Assembly (NCBI GenBank): GCA_026394015.1
Contig: JAPKZA010000277.1
Coordinates: forward strand, 73,540 to 118,584
DNA length: 45,045 bases
Source of the DNA: Acidobacteriota bacterium
Lineage (GTDB): Bacteria; Acidobacteriota; Terriglobia; Bryobacterales; Bryobacteraceae
Reading direction: 5' to 3'
Made by a program: the position numbers and the translations under genes. The notes under the pieces were generated by a model that saw only the letters and a list, made by a program, of their open reading frames with translations, was not told the origin of the DNA and did no database searches. How positions within the stretch are numbered: the first letter of the stretch is position 1; every line of letters begins with the position of its first letter. Of the stretch, positions 6,702-15,410 are shown piece after piece.

Positions 6702-7355
6702 CTATCGCTTGCGCCGGCGGACTGCACATAGCAACAGCAGCGCAGCGCCACCCGTCATCGAAAACGTCGACGGTTCTGGCACGGAGGAGGTCACCGGATC
6801 GGCCGTCAACCGCAAGTAGGAATTGCCAAGCCCATTCCCCGCGACGCCTTGAGAGAACGTCTGGCCCGTCGCCGTGATTAGAGTGCCCGGATTACTCGAA
6901 CCAAAGGTTGGCCCGGTATACAAGCCCATTCCCAGGTGGAGTCCGGCAGACACATTCGAAACCGCCGCCGTAAAGACAAGGCTGTCCGGAACCGTCAGGT
7001 TGAGGTTCGTGAAGTCCACGTTCGGAAAGCCAAAGGCACCGATCGAGATTCCAGTGCGAGTGAAAGATCCGAGCAGGCCTCCCACCGGCGAGCCCACCTG
7101 CCAGAAGTAGAGGGTCGCATCGTAGGTCCCGCTGTTTAACGAGTTGTTGAACAACTGAATCTGCGCGCTAGTCAAAAACCGGTTGGTCCCCGCCAGGGTG
7201 ACGGTATCGCCGATCTGGGAATAGGACGAGAACCCGCTGGTATAGGGAAAAACATCGCCGCTGTCAGTCGTCGTGTTGTCATAGACAGTGGCCGCTCGCC
7301 CGGTCGCGGCGCAAACCAACGCCAAGGTGGCAAGGAAGCAATACCGATAAGACAT
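6702..7355 (-). CDS. PEP-CTERM sorting-domain protein
   Basis: This 217-aa exported protein starts with a signal peptide (RYCFLATLALVCAATGRA), continues as a Thr/Ser/Gly-rich beta-type body, and ends with the PEP-CTERM tripartite signal: VPEPS, a hydrophobic helix (GGAALLLLCA) and an RRRKR tail. By family knowledge such proteins are processed by an exosortase and released or anchored at the cell surface; no exosortase gene is in the window. The body (choice-anchor-like, with LYFWQVGSPVGGLLGSF) is of the type found in other acidobacterial surface proteins of unknown function. It stands alone between accessory TA genes. Confidence 0.88.
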   Translation of the reverse strand: MSYRYCFLATLALVCAATGRAATVYDNTTTDSGDVFPYTSGFSSYSQIGDTVTLAGTNRFLTSAQIQLFNNSLNSGTYDATLYFWQVGSPVGGLLGSFTRTGISIGAFGFPNVDFTNLNLTVPDSLVFTAAVSNVSAGLHLGMGLYTGPTFGSSNPGTLITATGQTFSQGVAGNGLGNSYLRLTADPVTSSVPEPSTFSMTGGAALLLLCAVRRRKR

Positions 7356-7612
7356 CGCGTGATTGCACCACGTGGCCGGCGACTCCGTCTTACCCCGGAG
7401 GTTCCGCGCGGGATACCCTGTTTTATAGTGCGGGAGTGGGCTAGCCTGTGCGCTTTCGAGAACCAGGCTCGATCATTTGCGGTGTTCGGGCTCCTGCCAG
7501 GAACTTCGAGATCGTCTCCGCACGGTCACCACGGTGATGCCGTCATTAGCGACCCCATGCCCTCGCTTTTCCAAGCCATGATGTAAACAGAGATCAACGA
7601 AAGAGCGACGCT

Positions 7613-7831
7613 ATGCCAAAAGTATTGATCCATTTCGGTGAGGCAACTTTGCGGGCCATCGACCGGGTCGCACCCGCCGCCAAGCACCAGCGGGCCAACT
7701 TCATTCGCCGAGCCGTCAAGGATGCCCTCTTTCTCCGGGAGACTGAGCGCATGCGCGAAGCCTACCGGTTGCAGCCTCACGTTGCCGAAGCCGCCGAAGT
7801 TTGGGAACTGCCTAGGGTACGGAAGGAATGA
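7613..7831 (+). CDS. Orphan ribbon-helix-helix antitoxin-like protein
   Basis: This 72-aa protein begins [20 protein letters not shown] and continues [18 protein letters not shown], an RHH repressor of the kind usually paired with a MazF-type toxin. Its stop overlaps an ATG (ATGA at 7828-7831), the junction expected before a toxin gene, but the frame that follows (to about 7966) has no MazF features. The toxin therefore appears to be lost. It could still act as a DNA-binding regulator. Start ATG at 7613 with only a weak purine stretch upstream. Confidence 0.75.
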   Translation: MPKVLIHFGEATLRAIDRVAPAAKHQRANFIRRAVKDALFLRETERMREAYRLQPHVAEAAEVWELPRVRKE

Positions 7832-7839
7832 AGCCGGTT

Positions 7840-7858
7840 CGACTCCAGTCTGGAGTCG
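7840..7858. repeat. 19-bp perfect palindrome
   Basis: CGACTCCAG and CTGGAGTCG flank a single T. It lies nine bases after the orphan RHH gene stop and upstream of the DUF1592-type gene. It could be a binding site for a dimeric repressor; too short a centre for a normal hairpin loop. Confidence 0.5.
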
Positions 7859-7991
7859 CTGCCGCTCACCTCAGCCGCGTCCTGGAATCCTCCCGCACTA
7901 CTGGGTGCCATCCCCCGTCGATGCCCGCGGAATCACCGCTCTCCACTCCCGGTATGACGTGATAAAATCTTGTCGGAGAATCTCCTCAAAC

Positions 7992-9938
7992 ATGGCCGCT
8001 GCTGTTGAGACCCGTCCTATTTCGAAGTTGCCGGTCTCGTTGGGCCTCGGCTTGATGCTGTGCCTAGTGTCTCCTGGCGGCTCGATGGCCGCTCCTCCCG
8101 AAGCTCTGAAGGCCGATGCGGACAAGTTCTTTCGGGACCGCGTCACCCCCTTTGTGACCACCTATTGCTTGCCCTGCCACCAAAACAGGCGGCCGACGCG
8201 GGGCGGAGTCAATTTCTCACCCGCCCTCAAAACTCCCGGACACGCGGCCTTCACCGAACACTGGAAGCGAGCGGACGCCCGCGTGAAGGCGCATGACATG
8301 CCGCCCAAAAGCGCACCCCAGCCGGACGAGGCCGACCGGCAGATGTTCGGCAATTGGTTGGCGAAGCTGAAATACCTCAGCGACAAAGATCCGGGACCCT
8401 TCGTCATCCGGCGATTGACCAAAACCGAGTATGGCAACACGCTGCGGGATCTATTTGGCGTCGATCCGTCGATTGCCGATGGACTGCCGGACGAAGTCAG
8501 CGGCCAAGGCTACCTCAATTCGCTCTCGTCGCTCCAACTCGAACAGTATCTGACGATCGCGGATAAAGTGTTGCGCCAGATTGTGGCGCCGAAAGGCGGC
8601 CGTCGCACGGAAATCGAGAAGCGGCTTTTCGGCCAGTCTTCCGCGCCGGGGAAAGATCTTCGGGAATCGGCGCGGAAAGTGGCCCGGTCGCTGGCTCGGA
8701 AAGCCTACCGCCGGCCACCGACGGAGGCAGAGCTGGATGTCCTGGTGGCGACGTTCGACCTGGGGCGGCGCAACAAATTGGCCTACCCGCAGGCGCTTCA
8801 ACTGATGACCAAGGCCGTCCTGGTTTCGCCGCAGTTCCTCTTCATAACGCCGGCCGGAGCAGCCGAGCCGAGCGGCGGGATCGTTCCGCTGGACGATTAC
8901 CAACTGGCCTCGCGTTTGTCCTATTTGTTGTGGGCGACGATGCCGGACGACGAACTGATGACTCTGGCCGACAGCGGAAAGCTGCATGAGCCGGCGGTGC
9001 TGCAGGCGCAGGCAAAACGGATGCTGGACGACCGTCGTTCGCGGGCCCTGTTTGACGGCTTCGGCGCACAATGGCTGAGCGTGGGCGGACTGAAACGCCA
9101 AGTCTTCGATCCGGTGATCTTCCCGCAAATGACGACGGGGATGCGCCAGGCGATGTACGACGAAGTCCGCCTGTTTTTTGGGAGCATCGTTCGGGACAAC
9201 GAGAAGGTGATCCGGTTCGTCGATGGCGATTACACCTACCTGAATGAAACCGTGGCGGGGATTTACGGCCTGGAGAAGACGGTGAAGGGAAACGAGATGC
9301 GGAAGGTGCCGCTGCGGGATGGCAATCGCGGCGGCGTGCTAGGGATGCCGGGCATTTTGGCCGCCACGTCGTTCCCCAATCGGACGAGCCCGGTGAAGCG
9401 CGGCGTGTGGGTGCTGGAACAGGTGCTCGGCGAACATGTGCCGGCCGCCCCGCCCGACGTTCCGGCCCTGGACAAGCAGGGGGATGCGGCGGCCGCCAAT
9501 CTGACGGTCCGGCAGCGGACCGAGCTGCATCGCACGAATCCCGTTTGCGCCAATTGTCATCAGATCCTCGACCCGATCGGATTTGGATTGGAGAAGTTCG
9601 ATGCCATCGGGCGGTGGCGCGAGAAGGATAGCAACGGCCAGCCCATCGATGCGGCTGGTGAGCTTCCGGGCGCAAAACGCTTTACGGGGCCGGCGGATTT
9701 GAAAGCCATCATCGCCGGGCGCGACGCCGATGTGGCCCGCAATCTGGTGGAGAAACTGCTGGCCTACGCATTGGGCCGGAAGTTGGAAGGCTACGACGAA
9801 ATTGTGGTGGATGACGTGATGGGGGAGATCGCCGGCGATGGGTACCGCATGCGGGCGCTCATCAATGGGGTGATCACCAGTTACCCGTTTACGCATCGGC
9901 GCATCGAAGAAGTGAGGAGGCTCAATGAGCAGAATTGA
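7992..9938 (+). CDS. Secreted DUF1587/DUF1592/DUF1588/DUF1585 protein with two CxxCH motifs
   Basis: This 648-aa protein has an N-terminal hydrophobic signal (about residues 13-34) and then CLPCH at 59-63, a haem-c-type motif in a cytochrome-like segment. The order of the planctomycete/acidobacterial multi-domain family follows: [17 protein letters not shown] (DUF1587), the DUF1592 core ([22 protein letters not shown]), the DUF1588 segment with [20 protein letters not shown] and a second CANCH at 519-523, and DUF1585 near the end ([18 protein letters not shown]). The start at 7992 is chosen for the signal peptide; the frame opens earlier without similarity. It overlaps the DUF1552 gene by 14 bp. 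Such pairs are widespread and believed periplasmic, with redox or polymer-degradation roles proposed; the reaction is unknown. Confidence 0.88.
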   Translation: MAAAVETRPISKLPVSLGLGLMLCLVSPGGSMAAPPEALKADADKFFRDRVTPFVTTYCLPCHQNRRPTRGGVNFSPALKTPGHAAFTEHWKRADARVKAHDMPPKSAPQPDEADRQMFGNWLAKLKYLSDKDPGPFVIRRLTKTEYGNTLRDLFGVDPSIADGLPDEVSGQGYLNSLSSLQLEQYLTIADKVLRQIVAPKGGRRTEIEKRLFGQSSAPGKDLRESARKVARSLARKAYRRPPTEAELDVLVATFDLGRRNKLAYPQALQLMTKAVLVSPQFLFITPAGAAEPSGGIVPLDDYQLASRLSYLLWATMPDDELMTLADSGKLHEPAVLQAQAKRMLDDRRSRALFDGFGAQWLSVGGLKRQVFDPVIFPQMTTGMRQAMYDEVRLFFGSIVRDNEKVIRFVDGDYTYLNETVAGIYGLEKTVKGNEMRKVPLRDGNRGGVLGMPGILAATSFPNRTSPVKRGVWVLEQVLGEHVPAAPPDVPALDKQGDAAAANLTVRQRTELHRTNPVCANCHQILDPIGFGLEKFDAIGRWREKDSNGQPIDAAGELPGAKRFTGPADLKAIIAGRDADVARNLVEKLLAYALGRKLEGYDEIVVDDVMGEIAGDGYRMRALINGVITSYPFTHRRIEEVRRLNEQN

Positions 9939-11301
9939 CCGGCGGACTTGTTTGAAGGGGTTGGGGGTTTCACTCGCCCTGCCGCTGCTGGATTCCCTGG
10001 GCTGGGCCGACACCCCGAAGGGCAAGGCGTACAAACCGCCGGTCCGGTTGGGCTTCATGTATATGCCCCACGGGGTGATCATGGATCAATTCTGGCCGGC
10101 CAATGCGGAGAGTTTTCTTTCGTCGCCGCCGCCGGCGCTGGAATCGTTGCGCCCGGTGCTGCATCAGTGTCTGCTGATGAAAGGGATTTCCGGCGTCCCC
10201 ATCGCTCCCTTCACGGGGGCACCGCACGCACTGGAACTCTCGACTTGGCTGACGGCGATGTTGCCGGCCGCCGATAAGCGGAACGAGATCAATATCGCTA
10301 TTTCCGCGGATCAGATTGCGGCCAACCACGTCGGTGCCTTCACGGCCTTGCCGTCGCTCGAGTTGGCCACCATGCCACAGACCTGGAAGGAGAACCAGGA
10401 AGGCCTGAACGAGGGTTACTACTCGCACTGTAGCTTTCGTTCGCCGACGCAGGCGGTGCCGGCGGAGGTGAATCCGCGAAACGTACTTTATCGCCTGTTC
10501 AACAAAGAGAAGCAGGGCGGCGGCGCACGGGAATCGTCATCGCTGAGTGCGCTGGATCGAAGCTTGTTGGACATCGTACTGGGTGGCGCGAGAGACCTTC
10601 GCCGTACCTTGCCCACTTCGGACCAGCGGAAGCTGGATGAATACCTGGACAGCGTGCGATCGGTGGAGCGGCGGATCGCTGCTATTGAGTACCGCCAGAA
10701 AGACGCTGCGATGGAGAAGGCGGGCGTCCGCGCCAGCAAGCGCAACGACTCCGATTCGCCGCCGATCGAGATCCGGATTCCGGAGGGCGAAAAGCGGAGC
10801 GAGTATATGCAGGTGATGTGCGACCTGAACATCCTCGCGTTCCAGACCGATACGACCCGGGTCAGCACCTACATTGGCTCGACACCGAACGGGGCTTCTT
10901 ATCCGGAGCTGGGTTTCAACGACCAGCATCACTCGAACACCCATCACAACCACGATGCGGAAAAGGTTCGGAAGATCGCCCGGATCACCGAATTCAATAT
11001 TACGCAGTTTGCGTATATGGTGAAGAAGATGGAGGGCTTACGGGAAGCCGGCGGTACTTTGCTCGACAACTGCATCATGATGTGGGGATCGGGGCTTGAG
11101 GATGGCAACAAGCATACTCGCGAGAACCTTCCGTTTGTGATTGCCGGGAAAGGTGGCGGTTCGTTGAAAACGGGACGTTACTTTGCGGAGACGAAGGGAA
11201 ATCAGGGTGATTTGCTGACGACGCTGCTAGCCTGCGCGGGTATTCCGATCGACCGGCCGGTGGGGATTGCGACGAAGCAGATTACGGAGATGAAGGCGTA
11301 G
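9925..11301 (+). CDS. DUF1552 protein with Tat-like signal
   Basis: This 458-aa protein opens with [25 protein letters not shown], a twin-arginine-type export signal. The body matches DUF1552: [19 protein letters not shown] near the start, a long helical middle ([19 protein letters not shown]), and a C-terminal half with [13 protein letters not shown] and [20 protein letters not shown]. The latter part resembles the alkaline-phosphatase-like DUF1501 group. Its ATG overlaps the end of the preceding gene, so the two are translationally coupled; this pairing is standard across Planctomycetota and Acidobacteriota. Several His clusters could bind metal. The substrate is unknown. Confidence 0.88.
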   Translation: MSRIDRRTCLKGLGVSLALPLLDSLGWADTPKGKAYKPPVRLGFMYMPHGVIMDQFWPANAESFLSSPPPALESLRPVLHQCLLMKGISGVPIAPFTGAPHALELSTWLTAMLPAADKRNEINIAISADQIAANHVGAFTALPSLELATMPQTWKENQEGLNEGYYSHCSFRSPTQAVPAEVNPRNVLYRLFNKEKQGGGARESSSLSALDRSLLDIVLGGARDLRRTLPTSDQRKLDEYLDSVRSVERRIAAIEYRQKDAAMEKAGVRASKRNDSDSPPIEIRIPEGEKRSEYMQVMCDLNILAFQTDTTRVSTYIGSTPNGASYPELGFNDQHHSNTHHNHDAEKVRKIARITEFNITQFAYMVKKMEGLREAGGTLLDNCIMMWGSGLEDGNKHTRENLPFVIAGKGGGSLKTGRYFAETKGNQGDLLTTLLACAGIPIDRPVGIATKQITEMKA

Positions 11302-12135
11302 GAGTCGGACAGCGCCGCCATGGAAGCCTGTTGGGAAGCAGGGGCTTGCTCGGTCTACTTGGGTTCGAGATCAATTCGGAATTCGGTTGCTAGTATGTTT
11401 TGCGTTCTGGCCGGATCGTCGGCCACCCTTCCACTACTTTTCGGCATCGCCTCGACTTGGAGCCAAACTTCGAATTCGAAAGAGTAGTGTCCGGATGCGC
11501 CGTGATTCGGGCGGAAAGCTCAACACTGCGCGACTTCCCGCGAGTTTGGCTGCCGAACGTGGGGACTGGCCTACTGCAGAGTCTTGAGAAACGCCCGGAT
11601 TTCGGGCAACACATCTGCTTCATTGCTTCGAAAAATGTAAGCACTTCGACCCTCATACAGCGCTCGGTGCCGGTGTCGAAAGACCCAACGAGGCTCAGAT
11701 ACGAGTTCCTGCGCTCGCGCTTTGTACCGCATCAAGAACTTAGAGCAAGATGATGCCCGGTGCGCCAAAACTAACAGACCCCACAACAACGGGCAGCATC
11801 TGAACGAGTCGTCGCGGAGAACCCCTTTGTCGGCCTGCTTGACGTGCCGAAGGCGCGGCAAGTGATGCCGACGAGGTGGTACCGGGGATGCGGGCCAGGA
11901 GCCCAAGCGTATTCCAGGCTCTCCAAGCCCGGCTATTCCCATTCGACGGATTCGTGACGTCTGCTCTGGCCGCTTCCGCTGACCTACGACGGCGTGACGA
12001 GCGCCAGTCCCAAGGTGCAGTGCTGAGTGAAAGGGGTGTACTCCAAGAAAAAAATCATCCTCGTGATCTACTTTTCGGCCGTTCGTCGCGTTGTTCTATG
12101 GGCGGGCATGAGAACACGAAAAAGGTGCCATTGAT
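11302..12135. other. 834-bp gap: gene-poor, possible decayed coding
   Basis: No frame here has a family I recognise. The best candidate is a minus-strand frame at 11571-11942 whose C-terminal part (HRALYEGRSAYIFRSNEADVLPEIRAFL) has a natural-looking composition, but the N-terminal part does not, so it may be the tail of a broken gene. A clear ribosome site (AAAGGTG) at the right edge belongs to the next gene. Confidence 0.35.
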
Positions 12136-12990
12136 ATGTCGATACTTCCACATCCACAGCGTCCGACGTACCCCAACTGGGTTTTGTTGGCTGATTTTGC
12201 CTCCGGAAGCGCGACGCTTCAGGAAGATCATCGCCGCTGGTTGCGGCTGAACACAACGACTAATGTCGGGTCCACTCGTTGGGTGCACCTTCGGGGCCTG
12301 GCCAGTCGGCTCGGTTCTACCGATGCCAATCGGAGCCTTGCAACGGCGCGAGTTCAGGGCGTGCGGGACTTCATCCTACAGAATGTCTCGGTGCTGCCTA
12401 GCAGGATCACAGGTATGGAAGCGACCGGGGAGGATTGGTCCTCCGGGTCGGCTGTCGACGATAGCCCTCACTGGCGGGCCGTGGAGGTGGTCCTTGCGAT
12501 GACGCCACTGCCAACCATCAGGAGAGTCCCTGTACCCATCACGATGATTGAACGGCGCGTGACCGCATCTTTGCTCGTCACGCCTCGTACGACCGCGCCA
12601 TTCGAGCCTGGCGAGTCCACCTTCAATCGCACGATGGAGATGATGGAAGCACGTAGCAGCCGGAGCCGCTTGAACACTGAAACGCGAAGAGTTTCCAGCG
12701 ACCAGTCCTTGGTGCGAATCCGAAGTACCACCGTTGAGGTTCGCGACTTCATGACGGTAGCGCGTTTCCCGAGAATTACTTTCGAATGGGGGATTAGCAC
12801 CTCCGAAACCGTTGAGATGGTCACCGACAGATTCTCGACTTACATCTCGAGGCGCCAAGCGAACCTGATTTATGGCGATCCGGTTCGTGCCTTGGTGCAC
12901 CAAGAAGGAAATCCCTGGACCAATGGCGGCGACTTGAGCAGGTGGCTCGGCGCAATCGCCGGCACGGTCACTGACAGTGGGGCTCTCTGA
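12136..12990 (+). CDS. OmpA-C-like domain protein without signal peptide
   Basis: This 284-aa protein carries, at residues about 17-90, an OmpA/MotB C-terminal-like segment: LLADFASGSATLQEDHRRWL, HLRGLASRLGSTDANRSLATARVQGVRDFI. In the family this fold binds peptidoglycan through an Asp and an Arg; here N of DANRSLATAR and the Arg are retained. No signal peptide or membrane helix precedes it, which is unusual for a periplasmic-binding module. The remaining 190 residues are Thr/Arg-rich and unknown. AAAGGTG lies about nine bases before the ATG, supporting the start. It stands alone after a gene-poor stretch. It could belong to a contractile or effector apparatus encoded elsewhere, but that is speculation. 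Confidence 0.65.
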   Translation: MSILPHPQRPTYPNWVLLADFASGSATLQEDHRRWLRLNTTTNVGSTRWVHLRGLASRLGSTDANRSLATARVQGVRDFILQNVSVLPSRITGMEATGEDWSSGSAVDDSPHWRAVEVVLAMTPLPTIRRVPVPITMIERRVTASLLVTPRTTAPFEPGESTFNRTMEMMEARSSRSRLNTETRRVSSDQSLVRIRSTTVEVRDFMTVARFPRITFEWGISTSETVEMVTDRFSTYISRRQANLIYGDPVRALVHQEGNPWTNGGDLSRWLGAIAGTVTDSGAL

Positions 12991-13294
12991 AATGTGTCGT
13001 TAGAAGAATGACCCGGGTTTGGGAATACCGGAGAGTGCTCAGATCGCCGGTAGGTTTCGGTCGATCAGCATCCAAGTCACGATCAACGGCATAGTGTTTA
13101 CTGATTGTGTCCGGTTGGTCGGCAATTCGGAAGTTGGCAAGGTGCAGTTGTTTCGAATTCGAGATTGCGTAAAGAGGGCACCTAGGCTGGATGGAGCAAG
13201 ACCGGGTCTTGAGGGGCATCGAAATCTACTTGGAAAGCCACGACGTTCTGTCTCGAATGGGGGACGAACGGCAAGTAGCGGTTGCGGTCTATCG
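12991..13294. other. Gap: no supported gene
   Basis: Short frames on both strands (for example minus 13182-13439) show no recognisable family. It separates the OmpA-like gene from a decayed minus-strand gene. Confidence 0.35.
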
Positions 13295-13720
13295 CTAGCG
13301 AGGCCAACTCTGACATGAAGCCACAGGCAATTCTAATTTGGTCGCTGAGGGTGGGTATTGCGTATCGATGAAGACCGGGGCCGACTGCGAGATTGGTGCT
13401 CCGGCTTCCGGGCAGACGGCGGTCCGAAACTGCGGGCATGCGGCGACCGGAGCGCCCCCGACGAAGAATTCGGCACGCAACTCGCCCGCTGTTCCATCCA
13501 GAATACGAAGGCGAAATGAGCCGTCAGGCCCGGTGTTCGCACGCTCTTCATAGGACTCCGCCGTCGCGGAAAATCGATCCGTCGGCACTCGTATCCGTAC
13601 TAGCGACCGTGAGGTCCTCTGGCACGGTAACGGGGATGGCCTGTATCGGGTCAGCGGTGATCGGATACATGTAGTGCGGGAAACGGCTCAGGAACTTGTG
13701 AAGACGTTACGGTAGCATGA
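13295..13720 (-). pseudogene. Remnant of a carboxypeptidase-regulatory-like protein
   Basis: In one minus frame, residues ending at about 13550 read RFPHYMYPITADPIQAIPVTVPE, and in another frame the stretch down to the stop at 13295 reads TGPDGSFRLRILDGTAGELRAEF and finishes with ELPVASC. Together these resemble the C-terminal third of long acidobacterial proteins with carboxypeptidase-regulatory-like repeats (a YPGT-type strand, then TGPDGSF, then a terminal Cys). The change of frame near 13555-13590 and the absence of a start or signal peptide suggest a 5'-truncated, frameshifted relic. The DUF433 gene that follows on the other strand begins at its upstream edge. Family assignment is from memory of the pattern only. 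Confidence 0.35.
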
Positions 13721-13723
13721 GGA

Positions 13724-13957
13724 ATGACTGCCTACGGAAAGTACGCGTGGATCGTCTCAGACCCGGAGATGTTGGGCGGGAAGTTGGCGATTCGGGGTAC
13801 GCGGCTGTCGGTAAGTTTGATCCTGGAGTGTTTTGCGTCGGGGATGACGCTGGCGGATATCGACGAGAGCTTTGCGAATGGTTTTCCGCATGAGGCGCTG
13901 CCGGAAGTGTTGGCGGTGGCGGCGGAATTGGCGGATTCGTTTCGTACGGCGGCGTGA
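13724..13957 (+). CDS. DUF433 antitoxin, second copy
   Basis: This 77-aa protein has the DUF433 signature (IVSDPEMLGGKLAIRGTRLSVSLILE, then an alpha-helical half) and is intact. It differs widely from the DUF433 protein at 4412, so it is an independent module, not a recent duplicate. Its stop overlaps the GTG start of the DUF5615 partner by 4 bp (GTGA), indicating coupled translation. The toxin partner is truncated, leaving this antitoxin without a functional target in cis. The ribosome site is poor because GAGGA abuts the ATG. Confidence 0.82.
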   Translation: MTAYGKYAWIVSDPEMLGGKLAIRGTRLSVSLILECFASGMTLADIDESFANGFPHEALPEVLAVAAELADSFRTAA

Positions 13958-14166
13958 GCATGTGGCTGCTGGACGCGAACATGGACATTCACCTTCGTTC
14001 GGTTTTGCTGGCGAAGGGGATCATCGCGGAGTCGGCTTGGTATAAGGGCTGGACGGAATTAGTGAACGGTCAGTTGATGACCGAGGCCTTGGCCTTAGAG
14101 CGACGGAGGGAGGGTAAGGCAGGGAGGTCGATGCTATCCTTTAACCCATGCGTCGCCGAGAACTGA
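13954..14166 (+). pseudogene. Truncated DUF5615 PIN-like toxin
   Basis: The GTG at 13954 leads into MWLLDANMDIHLRSVLLAKG and then WTELVNGQLMTEALAL, the first half of a DUF5615 toxin. In the family the next segment carries the second acidic motif (LLTxDRLF-like) and a further 35 residues. Here the frame changes to unrelated sequence (ERRREGKAGRSML) near 14095 and stops inside the start of the phzF-like gene. The catalytic half is missing, so the toxin should be inactive. A deletion joining this gene to the PhzF gene region is the simplest cause. Confidence 0.72.
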
Positions 14167-15053
14167 TGATGTCGCTGGCGGCTTCCGCGCCGCGGACGTT
14201 TCGCTATGAGGTCTGGGACGTCTTCACCCGACAGCCGCTGACCGGCAATCCGCTGTGCGTCTTCCTCGACGCCCGCGGGATGAGCGACGCGGAAATGCAG
14301 TCGATCGCCCGCGAGACCAACCTTTCGGAAACCACCTTCGTCCTGCCCGGCAGCGGCAAAGGCCCGCGGGTCCGCATCTTCTCGCCTACGACGGAGTATC
14401 CTTTTGCCGGCCATCCGACGCTGGGGACGGCGCTGGCCCTGCGCCAGCCCGGCCAGCGCCAAATCGTCCTCGAAGAGAACATCGGGCCGATTCCGGTGGA
14501 CTTCTCGGAGCGCGACGGGGTGTTCGGCGACATGCTCCAAACCGATCCGATCCTGGCCGAAACCCACGAACCGGAGAAGATCGCCGCCCTGCTCGGCTGC
14601 CCGGCCAGCGCCTTCCTCGCCGACCGGCCCATCGTGAACATCTCGACTGGACGGCCGAACCTGATCGTCCTGTTCAAGAACCTGGCCGCCATGCGTTCGG
14701 TGCAACCGGACTGGCGAGCCGTGGAACGCTACTTCTCCGGTGGCGACCCGGCGCGGGGATTCTACTTCCTCACTCCGGAAACCGAGTCTCGTACCGCCCA
14801 GTTCCACGCTCGCAAACTGAACTCGCGGGGCGAAGACCCGGCGACCGGTTCGGCGGCGGGATGTGCCGCGGCGTACCTCGTCCAGTTTGGCTTGGCGGCT
14901 TCCGGCAAGCAGGTGTTGATCGAACAGGGGACGGAGGTCAAACGGCCCAGCGAACTCTACGTTTCCGCGGTGAAGCAGGGCGGGAAGATCGGCAACGTGC
15001 GGGTGGGCGGGTATGGGGCCCGGGTGATGCGGGGGGAGTTGCGCCTCGCCTAA
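14148..15053 (+). CDS. PhzF-family isomerase-like protein
   Basis: This 301-aa protein is a full-length member of the PhzF / diaminopimelate-epimerase fold. Clear landmarks are YEVWDVFTRQPLTGNPLCVFLD near the start, the catalytic Glu in NLSETTFV (E61), FAGHPTLGTA, and the second-half motif GEDPATGSAAGC. PhzF of phenazine synthesis isomerises trans-2,3-dihydro-3-hydroxyanthranilate, but most homologues outside phenazine loci have unknown substrates and no phenazine genes are near. The first 17 residues (MRRRELMMSLAASAPRT) precede the domain; a later start is possible. It overlaps the truncated DUF5615 frame by 19 bp. Confidence 0.88.
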   Translation: MRRRELMMSLAASAPRTFRYEVWDVFTRQPLTGNPLCVFLDARGMSDAEMQSIARETNLSETTFVLPGSGKGPRVRIFSPTTEYPFAGHPTLGTALALRQPGQRQIVLEENIGPIPVDFSERDGVFGDMLQTDPILAETHEPEKIAALLGCPASAFLADRPIVNISTGRPNLIVLFKNLAAMRSVQPDWRAVERYFSGGDPARGFYFLTPETESRTAQFHARKLNSRGEDPATGSAAGCAAAYLVQFGLAASGKQVLIEQGTEVKRPSELYVSAVKQGGKIGNVRVGGYGARVMRGELRLA

Positions 15054-15079
15054 GAGAACAAATTTGGCGATGATGGATC

Positions 15080-15298
15080 ATGATCGAAATCAGCGCTTCC
15101 AAGTTTAAAAAGCAGTGTTTGTCTCTGCTTGATCACCTCGATCCGGAGGGGATTGTAGCGACCAAACATGGAAAGCCCGTCGCTCGCGTCATCCCCACCA
15201 ATTCGGATTGCGCCTCCCTCATCGGGAGCATGAAGGGCGAGGTCAAAGTGAAGGGAGACGTATTCTCGACTCGGGTCAGTTGGAATGCTGAATCTTGA
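15080..15298 (+). CDS. Phd/YefM-type antitoxin
   Basis: This 72-aa protein starts IEISASKFKKQCLSLLDHL and continues IVATKHGKPVARVIPT, the DNA-binding and dimerisation part of Phd/YefM antitoxins. The short C-terminal tail would bind a PIN toxin. It overlaps the following VapC fragment by 14 bp. The gene seems intact whereas its toxin partner is reduced to a stub. Start ATG at 15080. Confidence 0.83.
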   Translation: MIEISASKFKKQCLSLLDHLDPEGIVATKHGKPVARVIPTNSDCASLIGSMKGEVKVKGDVFSTRVSWNAES

Positions 15299-15398
15299 TA
15301 CCCACATTCCGCTGCTCGCATTAGACGGTTCCCTCAAGCCCGCCGAACACGCGCCGCTTCGCAAGGCGGCAAGTTTGGAAGGGTACGGGAGGAGTTGA
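15285..15398 (+). pseudogene. Truncated VapC PIN-domain toxin
   Basis: The frame starts MLNLDTHIPLLALDGSLKPAEH, the standard first 22 residues of a Phd-partnered VapC (NLDTH holds the first catalytic Asp). It then continues as unrelated sequence and ends after 37 codons. A normal VapC has about 125-135 residues, with three more acidic positions, all missing. The stub lies directly upstream of the convergent DUF4384-like gene (stop at 15411). A deletion that removed most of vapC is likely. Confidence 0.75.
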
Positions 15399-15410
15399 GA
15401 CCGGAGAAGC

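Noticed and set aside
14148-15053. Phenazine biosynthesis locus
   Set aside because: Only a PhzF-family protein is present; no other phz genes, and the family is widespread with other roles.
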